The notes under the pieces: generated by a model
The model's database searches: none
Seen by the model: only the letters and a program-made list of their open reading frames with translations
Told to the model about the DNA's origin: nothing
Shown: one piece after another, positions 8,004-15,288 of the stretch
Layout of the letters: each line of letters begins with the position of its first letter
How positions within the stretch are numbered: the stretch's first letter is position 1
Made by a program: the position numbers and the translations under genes
NCBI RefSeq assembly: GCF_018260405.1
Contig: NZ_JAGLBG010000041.1
Span: 1-21,637 of the forward strand
Origin: Deinococcus sp.
GTDB taxonomy: Bacteria > Deinococcota > Deinococci > Deinococcales > Deinococcaceae
DNA length: 21,637 nt
Direction: 5' to 3'

Positions 8004-9170
8004 ATGACTGATACATCTGCCCCCCTGATTCCGGCCCACCGTTGGGCGATTATCGATTCGACCCTGCGTGAGGGCGAGCAGTTTGCCAAGGGGAACTTCA
8101 AAACGGGCGATAAGATCGAGATTGCGCGGGCGCTGGACGCCTTTGGAATTGAATTCATCGAAGTCACCACGCCGATGGTCAGCGAACAGACCCATGCCGA
8201 TATCCTTAAGCTGACCAGTCTGGGGCTGAAAAGTAAGTTCCTGACCCATGTCCGGTGTCATCTCGACGACGTGCAGCGGGCCGTAGATACCGGTGTAGAC
8301 GGCCTAGACCTGCTGTTCGGCACCAGCAGCTTTCTGCGCGAGTTCAGTCACGGCAAGAACATCGGACAGATCATCGATACCGCGCAACAGGTCATCGGCT
8401 GGATTCGGGACCACCACCCCGAGATGCAAATCCGTTTTTCCGCCGAGGACACTTTCCGCAGTGAGGAAGAGGACCTGATGGCGGTCTACGGGGCCGTCTC
8501 AGACATGGGCGTTCACCGCGTAGGGCTGGCCGATACCGTCGGTGTGGCTACGCCTAGACAGGTTTATACCCTTGTGCGCGAAGTTCGCAAGGTCATTCAC
8601 GACGACTGCGGCATCGAGTTTCACGGGCACAACGACACCGGGTGCGCCGTGTCCAACGCCTATGAGGCCATCGAAGCTGGGGCCACCCACATCGACACGA
8701 CCATTTTGGGCATCGGCGAGCGCAACGGGATTACGCCGCTGGGCGGTTTTCTGGCCCGGATGTTCACCTTCGACCCCCAGGGCCTCGTGGACAAGTACAG
8801 CCTCGAAATGCTGCCAGAACTTGACCGCATGATTGCCCGAATGGTGGGCCTGCCTATTCCCTGGAATAACTACCTGACCGGAGAATTCGCCTATAACCAC
8901 AAGGCTGGAATGCACCTCAAGGCCATTTACCTCAACCCCGGCGCGTATGAGGCCATTCCCCCGGGTGTTTTTGGCGTGGGCCGCCGCATTCAGGCGGTCA
9001 GCAAGGTCACTGGCAAGCACGCTATTGCCCACAAGGCCCGTGAGCTGGGCCTGCACTACGGTGAAGACGCCCTGCGCCGCGTGACCGATCACATCAAGGC
9101 ACTCGCCGAGCACAATGAACTTGACGATGACAACCTTGAAAAACTGCTGCGTGAATGGGTCAGCGCCTGA
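8004..9170 (+). CDS. Homocitrate synthase (aminoadipate lysine pathway)
   Basis: A 388-aa DRE-TIM metallolyase that condenses acetyl-CoA with 2-oxoglutarate to give homocitrate, the first step of lysine synthesis via aminoadipate. It shows DSTLREGEQ (18-26), FHGHND with the metal-binding His207 and His209, and GIGERNG (236-242). The sequence follows the Thermus-type enzyme closely and is far shorter than leuA proteins with their regulatory domain. Residues 262-280 (GLVDKYSLEMLPELDRMIA) and FAYNHKAGMHLKAIY are also typical of homocitrate rather than isopropylmalate synthase. It works with the lysW-lysX products encoded 6 kb away. ATG 8004 gives a start typical of the family. It is followed by tandem repeats and a terminator, so it is probably monocistronic. 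Confidence 0.93.
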   Translation: MTDTSAPLIPAHRWAIIDSTLREGEQFAKGNFKTGDKIEIARALDAFGIEFIEVTTPMVSEQTHADILKLTSLGLKSKFLTHVRCHLDDVQRAVDTGVDGLDLLFGTSSFLREFSHGKNIGQIIDTAQQVIGWIRDHHPEMQIRFSAEDTFRSEEEDLMAVYGAVSDMGVHRVGLADTVGVATPRQVYTLVREVRKVIHDDCGIEFHGHNDTGCAVSNAYEAIEAGATHIDTTILGIGERNGITPLGGFLARMFTFDPQGLVDKYSLEMLPELDRMIARMVGLPIPWNNYLTGEFAYNHKAGMHLKAIYLNPGAYEAIPPGVFGVGRRIQAVSKVTGKHAIAHKARELGLHYGEDALRRVTDHIKALAEHNELDDDNLEKLLREWVSA

Positions 9171-9205
9171 TACGGACTGCGCTCCATTCCGCCCGCAGTG
9201 GGGGA

Positions 9206-9284
9206 GCGGGCAGGCCCCATACGGGTGCCGTTTTGCCCAAGACAGCGGGCAGGCCCCGTCACGGTTGCCGCTCTGCCCAAGAAG
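9206..9284 (+). repeat. Two tandem ~39-bp units holding GGTGCC-type repeat copies 2 and 3
   Basis: The units begin with GCGGGCAGGCCCC at 9206 and at 9245 (period 39). Each continues into GG(G/T)TGCCG(Y)T(Y)TGCCCAAGA, the core also found after lysX and scoB. The two units differ by a few substitutions and one extra base in the second. They lie 35 nt downstream of the homocitrate synthase stop. Confidence 0.75.
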
Positions 9285-9365
9285 CCGTTTTGGTCAAGCG
9301 ATTGACTCCAATACTGCCCGGTTCAGTCGGCAGTCCGGATGAGCCGAACTTCGCCTTCAAAAGCG

Positions 9366-9400
9366 AAAAAGCGACACCAGTCCTGTGGGTGCCGCTTTTT
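9366..9400. terminator. Bidirectional intrinsic terminator between homocitrate synthase and bshC
   Basis: AAAAAGCGACACC (9366-9378) pairs with GGTGCCGCTTTTT (9388-9400) with a single A-C mismatch around a 9-nt loop. The A-tract on one side and T-tract on the other make it a classical terminator for both converging genes. Confidence 0.85.
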
Positions 9401-9440
9401 CTTTATCTGTACGTAGTAGAGGTCAACTCTCAGCTTGCCT

Positions 9441-10958
9441 TCACGGAATCTCCAGTTCTCCGCTCCAGCCTGGAGTCAAGTTCAGCAGCATTTGCAGCGG
9501 CGCTTCGCCGTGTTTCAGCAAGAAGGTTAGGAAATTCATCTCGCGTTCCTGTGGTACGCCATTGGGCAACAGATGTTTCTTTAGCCTGGTCAACTGCCCC
9601 GAGCGCTCGTTCTCTGCGCGGGCCAGGGCGCGGACAGCCAGATCCTGAAGGTGCGCTATACGAGCCGTGGTGCGCAGCCGAGTTTTTGCCGCCGCCCCCT
9701 CGAGCGTAGGGTCGAGGGCCGCCAGTTCGCCCGTGAGCGCTTGAAGTTGCTCCTGAATGGCCTGCAACCGCTCCGCCGAGACTGCTCCGGCCTGTCGCTC
9801 GGCGGCCAGGGCGCGGCCCAGTACGCCTTCCGGGTCGGCCTGCACCTGGGCCGCCGTGGTGCCCAGTCGCCGCACTATCCGGGTCACGTTGGGTTCCAGC
9901 CACGTCACACTCAGGCGCGGCCACAGCAGAGGCTGGTGCAGGCCGTGCAGCTCGTACACCTCACGCAGTTGCGCCCCGTACGCAATTTCTCCCGGCCCGA
10001 CCACAAAGGCCAGAGTAGGCAATAGGGTGTCTTGTACCGCCGGGCGCAGGCCCGCTGCCGGAGTCAGGCGGCTCGGGTCGGCCTCCAGCAGGGCCAGCAG
10101 TTCGTCACGGCTGTACACACGGGTGCCAGATTCAAAGCGCTTCCCGTCAAAGCGCAGCAGGCGGCGCTGGCCGTCCTCTTCCTCGACAAACAGATTGGTC
10201 GCTCCCGCTGGGCGGCGCAGCTGCGGCTCGAATCCGGCGCGTTGCAGTCGGCTGGCTGCATCCTCGATCTTTTCCGACGAGGCCAGGGGGTGCTCGAGCT
10301 CCCGCCTAAGCGCCGGGGCCATCAGCCGGGCCAGAGCCGGGAACATCGGGTCAAGCACCAGCAGCCCGGCCCTGGCCAGCAGCCCATGAATCAGCCGGGC
10401 AAACACATCGGCGTAGGAGCCGCCGCCTGAAAGCGCCTGCTCAATGTGTTGACTGACCGCCGCCCGGTACTCTGCTGGGGCGTCGAATTCGGCTAGCACC
10501 TGCCTGATCTGCGCGGTCCATTCTTCTCGCCACGCGATTCGTCCGATAGGCTGGCCTTCAGGCACGTCCAGTACTAGGTGGTGCAGCCGTTCGCTCATGT
10601 CCAGCAGCGTGGTCGAGGCCACCTCCGCCGCATCGTGATCCTGACTGGCAATCCAGTAGACCGCGATTACCGGGGCCTCTTCACGGTCAAGCGAACGCGC
10701 CAGCAAGGCGGCGTCGGCGGCTTTATGCACGCTGTAAGCCGGGCCGGTCAGCACGCCTGCCTGTTGCCCGGTGACCACCACACGCGAAGCCGGGTGGGCC
10801 AGCCGGTCCAGCAGCGCCTGCGTTTCCGCCTCTAGTGTGCCTAGTGAGCGATGATAGTCCCGCAGGGCCTCAGCCAGTGCTGTGCGGTCGATCCCGGGCC
10901 GCGCTTCCGCCTGGGCCTGGGCCAGTCCCTGAGGGGGCAGACGTATAAATTCCGTCAT
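9441..10958 (-). CDS. bshC: Bacillithiol biosynthesis cysteine-adding enzyme BshC
   Basis: A 505-aa protein that adds cysteine to glucosaminyl-malate, the last step in making bacillithiol, the main low-molecular-weight thiol of Deinococcus and Firmicutes. VVVTGQQAGVLTGPAYSVHK (60-79) matches the VGGQQAGLLTGPLYTIHK stretch of Bacillus BshC; IAVYWIASQDHD (98-109) corresponds to IPIFWVAGEDHD. The final LLKHGEAPLQMLLNL resembles the family's C-terminal coiled-coil and end. B. subtilis BshC has about 539 aa. Start: ATG 10958 (MTEFIRLPP); an in-frame GTG at 10997 is possible but adds 13 residues that look non-conserved. No other bsh gene is in the window. Confidence 0.92.
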   Translation of the reverse strand: MTEFIRLPPQGLAQAQAEARPGIDRTALAEALRDYHRSLGTLEAETQALLDRLAHPASRVVVTGQQAGVLTGPAYSVHKAADAALLARSLDREEAPVIAVYWIASQDHDAAEVASTTLLDMSERLHHLVLDVPEGQPIGRIAWREEWTAQIRQVLAEFDAPAEYRAAVSQHIEQALSGGGSYADVFARLIHGLLARAGLLVLDPMFPALARLMAPALRRELEHPLASSEKIEDAASRLQRAGFEPQLRRPAGATNLFVEEEDGQRRLLRFDGKRFESGTRVYSRDELLALLEADPSRLTPAAGLRPAVQDTLLPTLAFVVGPGEIAYGAQLREVYELHGLHQPLLWPRLSVTWLEPNVTRIVRRLGTTAAQVQADPEGVLGRALAAERQAGAVSAERLQAIQEQLQALTGELAALDPTLEGAAAKTRLRTTARIAHLQDLAVRALARAENERSGQLTRLKKHLLPNGVPQEREMNFLTFLLKHGEAPLQMLLNLTPGWSGELEIP

Positions 10959-11030
10959 CTCGCCCTGTTTGTATGCTGTTGCGATAGTCCGCGCCACGTT
11001 CAGCCTGCCTCCCTGAAAACTTCTGGTCCT

Positions 11031-11078
11031 AAATACAGCTTCAATACAGCGCTAGGTAAAATACACTGCAAAATACAC
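11031..11078. promoter_or_regulatory. ATACA/TGTAT iterons and candidate bshC promoter
   Basis: Four ATACA motifs start at 11033, 11044, 11061 and 11073; the last two are exact AAAATACAC copies 12 nt apart. Read on the minus strand they are TGTAT motifs, and TTGCAG (11071-11066), a 17-nt spacer and TGTATT (11048-11043) form a plausible promoter for bshC. The repeats could be binding sites for a regulator, but none is assigned. Confidence 0.4.
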
Positions 11079-11140
11079 CCTGGACGATATTTCAGCCGCT
11101 CAGTACATTACACCCAACCTTCCGGGTCAGGTAAGCATGA

Positions 11141-11815
11141 TCAGCGCACCGGCTCACGGGCTGCCCGCAACAGACCGTCGTGGTCGGTCAGGATAATTCG
11201 GCGGTAGCCCAGGTCAAGCAGCCCCCGGTTGCGGAAATCGCCGAGCAGCTTGGTAATGGTTTCACGCGTACTTCCGACCACATGCGCCAAATCCTGATGT
11301 GACACCCTCTCGCGCAGCACCAAGCTACCGGTTTCGCCCCATTCGTCCTCACGCTCGGCCAGGGTCAGCAGGGCCAGAGCCAGCCGCTGGGAAACCTCAA
11401 GAAACACCAGTCCGGCCAGGCGCTCCTGAATCCCGCGTGTCTGCCGAGTAATCTGCTCGGTCAGGGCGACCCCCACCGCCGGGGCCAGCTGCGTCAGTCG
11501 GCTTAGGGCGTCGTGGCCCAGCACCAGCGCCTCGATGTCGTCCATCGCTTCGGCGTACATCCCGTAGCTTGCGCCGGGCACCAGCGCAGACACCCCCAGG
11601 AGCGCCCCCGGCCCGTGAACATCCAGGGTGACTTCACGGGCATTGGAACCCAGCCGGTAGAGCCTGACCGCGCCGCGCATCAGCACGTACAGCGCCTCCG
11701 CCGGGTCCTCGGGGTGAAACAGCAGTTCCCCTCTGGCCCAGTGCCCGGTCCGGCCAGCGGAGGTCAGGTGGCTCTGGGCATCGGGGGGTAACGTTTGAAA
11801 GGCGCCCGGAAACAT
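11141..11815 (-). CDS. CRP/FNR-family transcriptional regulator
   Basis: A 224-aa two-domain regulator. Residues 5-110 form a cyclic-nucleotide-binding-like beta-barrel (ALYVLMRGAVRLYRLG, 41-56, then GPGALLGVSALVPG, 68-81). A dimerisation helix (111-152) leads to a winged helix with SHQDLAHVVGSTRETITKLL (172-191), matching the CRP recognition helix. The canonical cAMP-contact Arg-Ser after the FGE-type turn is not present and there is no cysteine, so neither cAMP nor an FNR iron-sulfur cluster can be claimed. Start: ATG 11815, preceded by CATACT and exactly 6 nt (leaderless layout); GTG 11833 would place that -10 inside the gene. It is divergent from wecG. Deinococcus uses several CRP-type regulators in stress responses; which this one is remains open. 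Confidence 0.88.
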   Translation of the reverse strand: MFPGAFQTLPPDAQSHLTSAGRTGHWARGELLFHPEDPAEALYVLMRGAVRLYRLGSNAREVTLDVHGPGALLGVSALVPGASYGMYAEAMDDIEALVLGHDALSRLTQLAPAVGVALTEQITRQTRGIQERLAGLVFLEVSQRLALALLTLAEREDEWGETGSLVLRERVSHQDLAHVVGSTRETITKLLGDFRNRGLLDLGYRRIILTDHDGLLRAAREPVR

Positions 11816-11821
11816 AGGGGC

Positions 11822-11827
11822 AGTATG
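11822..11827 (-). promoter_or_regulatory. Candidate -10 of leaderless CRP-type regulator transcript
   Basis: CATACT, then GCCCCT (6 nt), then the ATG at 11815, read on the minus strand. This decides the start codon over the GTG at 11833. No strong -35 was found, so an activator may be needed (inference). Confidence 0.4.
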
Positions 11828-11931
11828 CCGCACCCGGAGACCCGGAGTATCCAGATAAACTGTCGGTCAGTTGCCCCCCGCCCCCGGCCGTCTCTATTGC
11901 CGCGCTCCGCTGGTCTAGAATGCCCACCAGC

Positions 11932-12678
11932 ATGACTCAAGTCCGCCGACTGACCCTGTTCGACCTGCCTCTGGACGTGATTACGCTGGAGCAGACGCTA
12001 GGCCGCCTGGGAAGCTGGATGTTTGAGGCCCCCAGAACCTCACATACGGTCGTTACTCTCAACCCCGAATTCATTGTGCAGAGCCGCACTGAACCGGAGT
12101 TTGTCGCGGCCATGCAGGCCGCCGATCTGGTGACGGCAGACGGCGTCGGTATCGTGTACGCCGCCCGGCAGCTTGCCAGAGCCGAAGTGCCCCGCGCTCC
12201 CGGCTTCGATATCGCCACTGGCCTGATGCGCCAGCATGGCCCCAATCTGCGAGTTTACTTTCTGGGGGCCAAACCCGGAGTGGCTGAGCAGGCGGCGCAG
12301 AAGGCCGCCCAGGACTACGGCATTCAGGTGGCTGGCGTGCATCACGGTTATTTCAAGCAAGACGGGGACCGTGAAGTGGCCGAACTGGTACGCGACTCAC
12401 AGGCTCATCTGCTGCTCACTGGCATGGGCGCGGGCCGCCAGGAAATCTTTAACCAGTACTGGCGCCAGGTGCTCAACACGCCGGTCTGTATCGGCTGTGG
12501 CGGCGTTATAGACGTGCTGGCCGGAACCGCGCAACTGGCCCCCGACTGGACCCGCAAGCTAGGCGTCGAATTTGTCTGGCGCATCGCCAGTGACCGTAAA
12601 CGCTGGGGCCGCGCCCCCAAACTGGCCCAGTTCGTGGCGATGGTTCAGGCCGAAAAGCGTGCCCACGGACGGCCTTAG
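11932..12678 (+). CDS. WecG/TagA/CpsF-family (GT26) glycosyltransferase
   Basis: A 248-aa glycosyltransferase of the family that moves N-acetylmannosamine-type sugars onto lipid-linked acceptors in wall-polymer or exopolysaccharide synthesis. Conserved stretches are TLNPEFIV (42-49), AADLVTADGVGIV (63-75, with the likely catalytic Asp70), a GAKPGVAEQAA nucleotide-binding turn, GMGAGRQE, and GCGGVIDVLAGTAQLAPDW, followed by the basic C-terminal tail region FVWRIASDRKRWGR. It probably associates with the inner membrane face through this tail. Two ATGs are possible: 11920 and 11932. TAGAAT (11916-11921) overlaps the first and fits as a -10 for a short-leader mRNA starting near 11928, so I prefer 11932. 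No other polysaccharide genes are in the window, so the acceptor is unknown. Confidence 0.88.
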   Translation: MTQVRRLTLFDLPLDVITLEQTLGRLGSWMFEAPRTSHTVVTLNPEFIVQSRTEPEFVAAMQAADLVTADGVGIVYAARQLARAEVPRAPGFDIATGLMRQHGPNLRVYFLGAKPGVAEQAAQKAAQDYGIQVAGVHHGYFKQDGDREVAELVRDSQAHLLLTGMGAGRQEIFNQYWRQVLNTPVCIGCGGVIDVLAGTAQLAPDWTRKLGVEFVWRIASDRKRWGRAPKLAQFVAMVQAEKRAHGRP

Positions 12679-12692
12679 AGCATTGTGCAAAA

Positions 12693-12730
12693 GGGTGGTG
12701 CTTTCTTGACCATCTTTTTGCCGAGTGGAA
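12693..12730 (+). repeat. Dispersed repeat/terminator-like hairpin after wecG
   Basis: GGTGGT (12695-12700) can pair with ACCATC (12709-12714) with one wobble, followed by TTTTTGCC: a weak plus-strand terminator for wecG. The block 12706-12730 is identical over 25 nt to 4461-4485 upstream of moxR, so this is a dispersed repeat. Its left part, GGTGCTTTCTTGACC, resembles the GGTGCC-type copies elsewhere. Confidence 0.6.
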
Positions 12731-12759
12731 CGACCGGTTTGACTTGGGAGGGTCAACCT

Positions 12760-13260
12760 TTACCAGGAGTCGCCGCCCCCGGCAGGCGGCCAGTAACCTA
12801 GCGCCTGCCGCACGCTGACGATCTGCCCGAAGTGATGCGCGGTGTGCAGCGCCATATCCGCGAGCAACTCACCGATGGTTTCCTCGTGGTTCACTGGGTT
12901 GGACAGGTCGGGCCGCGCGGCGTGCGGGTCTATGCGGGCCAGCAGCTCATAAAACTCGTTCTTGATCTGGCTCCATTGCCCCGGCTGCACGCTCGGCCAG
13001 GTCTCGGCGGCGTGTCTGGGGTAGGGCTGGGCCGCGCCCATTTCGATAATCTCCAGCATCCAGCGGTTCCACCAGTTGATGTGAGCAACTAGTTCGGCCA
13101 CGCTGTGCGGCAGTTGCCCGGCCCGGGCGGTCGCCTGCTCGTCGCTCAGGTCGCTGAGGGCGGCCTCGACTCCGACAAAAGCCTGTCCTCCACGAAACAG
13201 TCTGGGAAGTAGTCGGGCAAAAGCCAGCTGAGAACGGATACTCCGGTCGGCGTCAGTCAT
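12760..13260 (-). CDS. DinB/YfiT-family metal-binding four-helix protein
   Basis: A 166-aa DinB-like protein. The three-histidine metal site of the family is present: His60 in VAELVAHINWW, and His139 and His143 in HTAHHFGQI. The helices and the final HFGQIVSVRQALGYWPP are typical of DinB_2-like members. Deinococcus has an unusually large number of DinB/YfiT proteins; some members elsewhere are thiol-S-transferases using bacillithiol or mycothiol. Because bshC is encoded 2 kb away, a bacillithiol transferase role is an attractive but unproven idea. ATG 13260 has GAGG close by. It starts 20 nt after the ROK kinase gene ends, so the two are probably cotranscribed. Confidence 0.88.
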   Translation of the reverse strand: MTDADRSIRSQLAFARLLPRLFRGGQAFVGVEAALSDLSDEQATARAGQLPHSVAELVAHINWWNRWMLEIIEMGAAQPYPRHAAETWPSVQPGQWSQIKNEFYELLARIDPHAARPDLSNPVNHEETIGELLADMALHTAHHFGQIVSVRQALGYWPPAGGGDSW

Positions 13261-13280
13261 AGCCTCAGTCTGCCAGATGT

Positions 13281-14186
13281 TCAGCCCTGGCGCTCAGCCC
13301 ACAGCGCGGCCCCGATCAGTCCGGCCTCTGCCCCCAGCGCGGCGTGAACCACTTGCGGCTGATACCGAGCCGGGAAAGCGGCGAGCGCCCCGTTCACGCG
13401 CTGTAGGTAGCCGGGCCGCAGCCCCACGCTGCCCCCTAACGCTACCCGCGTCACGCCTAGCAGAGCGGCTATATCCGCCACTTTCCAGGCAATTAAACTG
13501 GCCGAGTGGCGGTAAAGGGTCTCGGCGGCGGGGGTTCCGGCTTCGGCTAGGTCACACAGCTCGCGGGCCATTCCCGGCCCCTGCGTCAATCCCTGCGCTA
13601 AAGCCTGGGTGCCCAGCGCCGTACCGCTCGTCTCAAATTCCAGTGGCCCCAGCTTCAGCGTACCTTCCGGTGGCAACCCGAAGCCTGTTTGCCAGCGGGC
13701 AGGAACCGACACGAATCCCAGTTCCGCGTCCAGTCCGTTGGCCGCCAGGTGCAGGTGGTGGCCCAGAACCAGCCCGGCTCCTACGCCCGTACTGACGGTA
13801 ATGAACATGAATTCGCTCGTGCCCTGGCCCGCTCCGGCTGCAAACTCGCCCCAGGCAGCGGCGCGGGCGTCGTTGAGCACCGTGCAGGGCAGGCCCAGGC
13901 CCTGGCCGAGCTGCTGCGCCAGCGCAATACCGTCCCAGCCGGGAAAGGTATGGGCCGCCGTGGCCGTCACGCTGCCGTTGGCCACCGCCCCGGCGCACGC
14001 TACGCCGACCGCACTCGCCTGGGCGGCGAAGGGCCGGGCCAGGGAAAGAGCGGTCTGAATCACGGCGTCCGGCAGCGCGGGGCGGGGCGTGGGCTGCTCT
14101 GCACGAATGGTTACTTTGCCGTTCTCGATCAGGGCTGCGCGGATGGTGGTTCCACCGATATCGAGGGCCAGCAGTCGCTTGGTCAT
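13281..14186 (-). CDS. ROK-family sugar kinase lacking the zinc motif
   Basis: A 301-aa kinase of the ROK family (glucokinase, N-acetylmannosamine kinase and relatives). The phosphate-1 loop LALDIGGTTIRAALI (6-20), the catalytic LNDARAAAWGE (104-114, Asp106) and STGVGAGLVLG (132-142) are intact, and VALGGSVG matches the adenosine motif. Two hallmarks are missing: the His of GEIGH is Phe158 (AELGF, 154-158), and the CxCGxxGCxE zinc motif is absent from 165-190, where the sequence runs GLPPEGTLKLGPLEFETSG. Some glucokinases lack zinc, so activity is still likely, but the substrate cannot be named. ATG 14186 has AAGG upstream. The DinB gene follows 20 nt later. Divergent from the 90-aa protein gene. 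Confidence 0.87.
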   Translation of the reverse strand: MTKRLLALDIGGTTIRAALIENGKVTIRAEQPTPRPALPDAVIQTALSLARPFAAQASAVGVACAGAVANGSVTATAAHTFPGWDGIALAQQLGQGLGLPCTVLNDARAAAWGEFAAGAGQGTSEFMFITVSTGVGAGLVLGHHLHLAANGLDAELGFVSVPARWQTGFGLPPEGTLKLGPLEFETSGTALGTQALAQGLTQGPGMARELCDLAEAGTPAAETLYRHSASLIAWKVADIAALLGVTRVALGGSVGLRPGYLQRVNGALAAFPARYQPQVVHAALGAEAGLIGAALWAERQG

Positions 14187-14242
14187 AGGCCTTATTGTGG
14201 CGCACCAGAAAAAGCAGCCTCTCTTCCGGCTCCCGAAATTGC

Positions 14243-14248
14243 TACCCT
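14243..14248 (+). promoter_or_regulatory. Candidate -10 of a leaderless transcript for the 90-aa protein
   Basis: TACCCT, then GTACCC (6 nt), then ATG 14255: the TANNNT-N6-start pattern. This supports ATG 14255 over an upstream in-frame ATG at 14195, whose added residues look non-coding. Confidence 0.45.
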
Positions 14249-14254
14249 GTACCC

Positions 14255-14527
14255 ATGCAGCAGCGGGAAGTCATTTTCCAGACTGAATACAAGGGCTTCC
14301 ACATCGAGATCGTGCGTGTGAGTGCTGTCCTGGACGCTCCGGGCCGCAAAATGAAGGTCGAGCGGCGCTTACAGGCGTTTATCGATCAGATGCCACTGAA
14401 ATACGCTGAGAACGAGCGCCCCGGGCTGCAACAAGACCTACTGGAACTCGCGCAGGCCATCGCCGACCAGCTGCCCAGTAAGTCCCCTTCTGGCATTGCC
14501 CCTGAAACAGACCCTTCCCTGGACTGA
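14255..14527 (+). CDS. Conserved-looking hypothetical protein, 90 aa
   Basis: A 90-aa soluble protein that I do not recognise. Residues 1-60 form a plausible alpha/beta unit: alternating hydrophobic strands in REVIFQTEYKGFHIEIVRV (4-22), a basic turn GRKMKVERRL, and an amphipathic helix GLQQDLLELAQAIADQL near 57-73. The tail is Pro/Ser/Asp-rich. No signal peptide, membrane segment or metal-binding motif is seen. Codon use is ordinary for the window. It lies between the divergent ROK gene and the convergent divIVA gene, so it is probably transcribed alone. It is real by start context and codon use; the function is unknown. Confidence 0.6.
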   Translation: MQQREVIFQTEYKGFHIEIVRVSAVLDAPGRKMKVERRLQAFIDQMPLKYAENERPGLQQDLLELAQAIADQLPSKSPSGIAPETDPSLD

Positions 14528-14574
14528 CCTTGGACTGAGGCTACCGGCGTGCGTTCCTGACCCTTGCCGAACCT

Positions 14575-15288
14575 TCACAGAAACTTTTGCCCATTGACGG
14601 AAGGCAATTCTGTAGATACTTCTATGGGGCCTATGGCCGCGTTGCTGGCAGACTGAACGGCTAAAGGAGAAGAGTCTGGCAGGCTGTGGCGCTGGCTCAG
14701 CTCCGCGAACGAGTGCACCAGGGCGCGGTAGCCGTTCAGAAACTGCGTGTATTCCTGCCGCGCAGAGTTCAGGCGGCTTTGCAGTTCCAGGTAGCGGTCG
14801 CTGAACTGCCGCTCTAATTCGCCGATTCGCTCGGCATGCTGCCGCTCACGCCCGAGCGTCAGGTCGTGCTGCTCGCGTTCCAGGTCGGTAAAGCGGGTGC
14901 GGAAGGCTACTTCCAGGGAAGCGACGCGGCCCTGGTGTTCCATTTCGAGCTGGGCCTTGCGAACCTCCTGGTTTTTCTGCATTTCCTGAATCTGATTTGT
15001 TGTCTGGGCCAGCAGCAGTTCGCTTTCCCGGATAGCATTTTCTTTCATGTCGTGCGCGATTCGCTCGGCAGCGACGATAACCCGGCGAATTTCTTCCTCC
15101 TGCTGGCGCTTTTCGTTCAGCTCGGTGCTCGCGGCGCTCAGTTGCTGCTGCAAGGTCTGCCGCTCGCGCAGTAACTCTTCTACCGTGTTGCCCAGTTCAG
15201 CTAGGTAGTGCTGCACGGCGACCCTGTCGTATCCGCTGACCTTGGTCGGAAAAGTCTGTTGAGTGATGTCTAGTGGCGTCAATTTCAT
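14575..15288 (-). CDS. DivIVA-domain cell-division protein
   Basis: A 237-aa coiled-coil protein. Its first 32 residues, LTPLDITQQTFPTKVSGYDRVAVQHYLAEL, match the DivIVA lipid-binding domain (LTPxDIxxxxFxxxxxGYDxxxVxxFL). Residues 33-185 are heptad-rich, ending in a low-complexity tail. DivIVA binds curved membrane at poles and septa and places division or wall-growth proteins; in D. radiodurans it is important for division-plane choice. The ATG overlaps the yggS stop by ATGA (15285-15288), so translation is coupled. The yggS-...-divIVA order is common in Gram-positive-type division clusters; the sepF and ylmG genes that often sit between them are missing here. Confidence 0.9.
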   Translation of the reverse strand: MKLTPLDITQQTFPTKVSGYDRVAVQHYLAELGNTVEELLRERQTLQQQLSAASTELNEKRQQEEEIRRVIVAAERIAHDMKENAIRESELLLAQTTNQIQEMQKNQEVRKAQLEMEHQGRVASLEVAFRTRFTDLEREQHDLTLGRERQHAERIGELERQFSDRYLELQSRLNSARQEYTQFLNGYRALVHSFAELSQRHSLPDSSPLAVQSASNAAIGPIEVSTELPSVNGQKFL

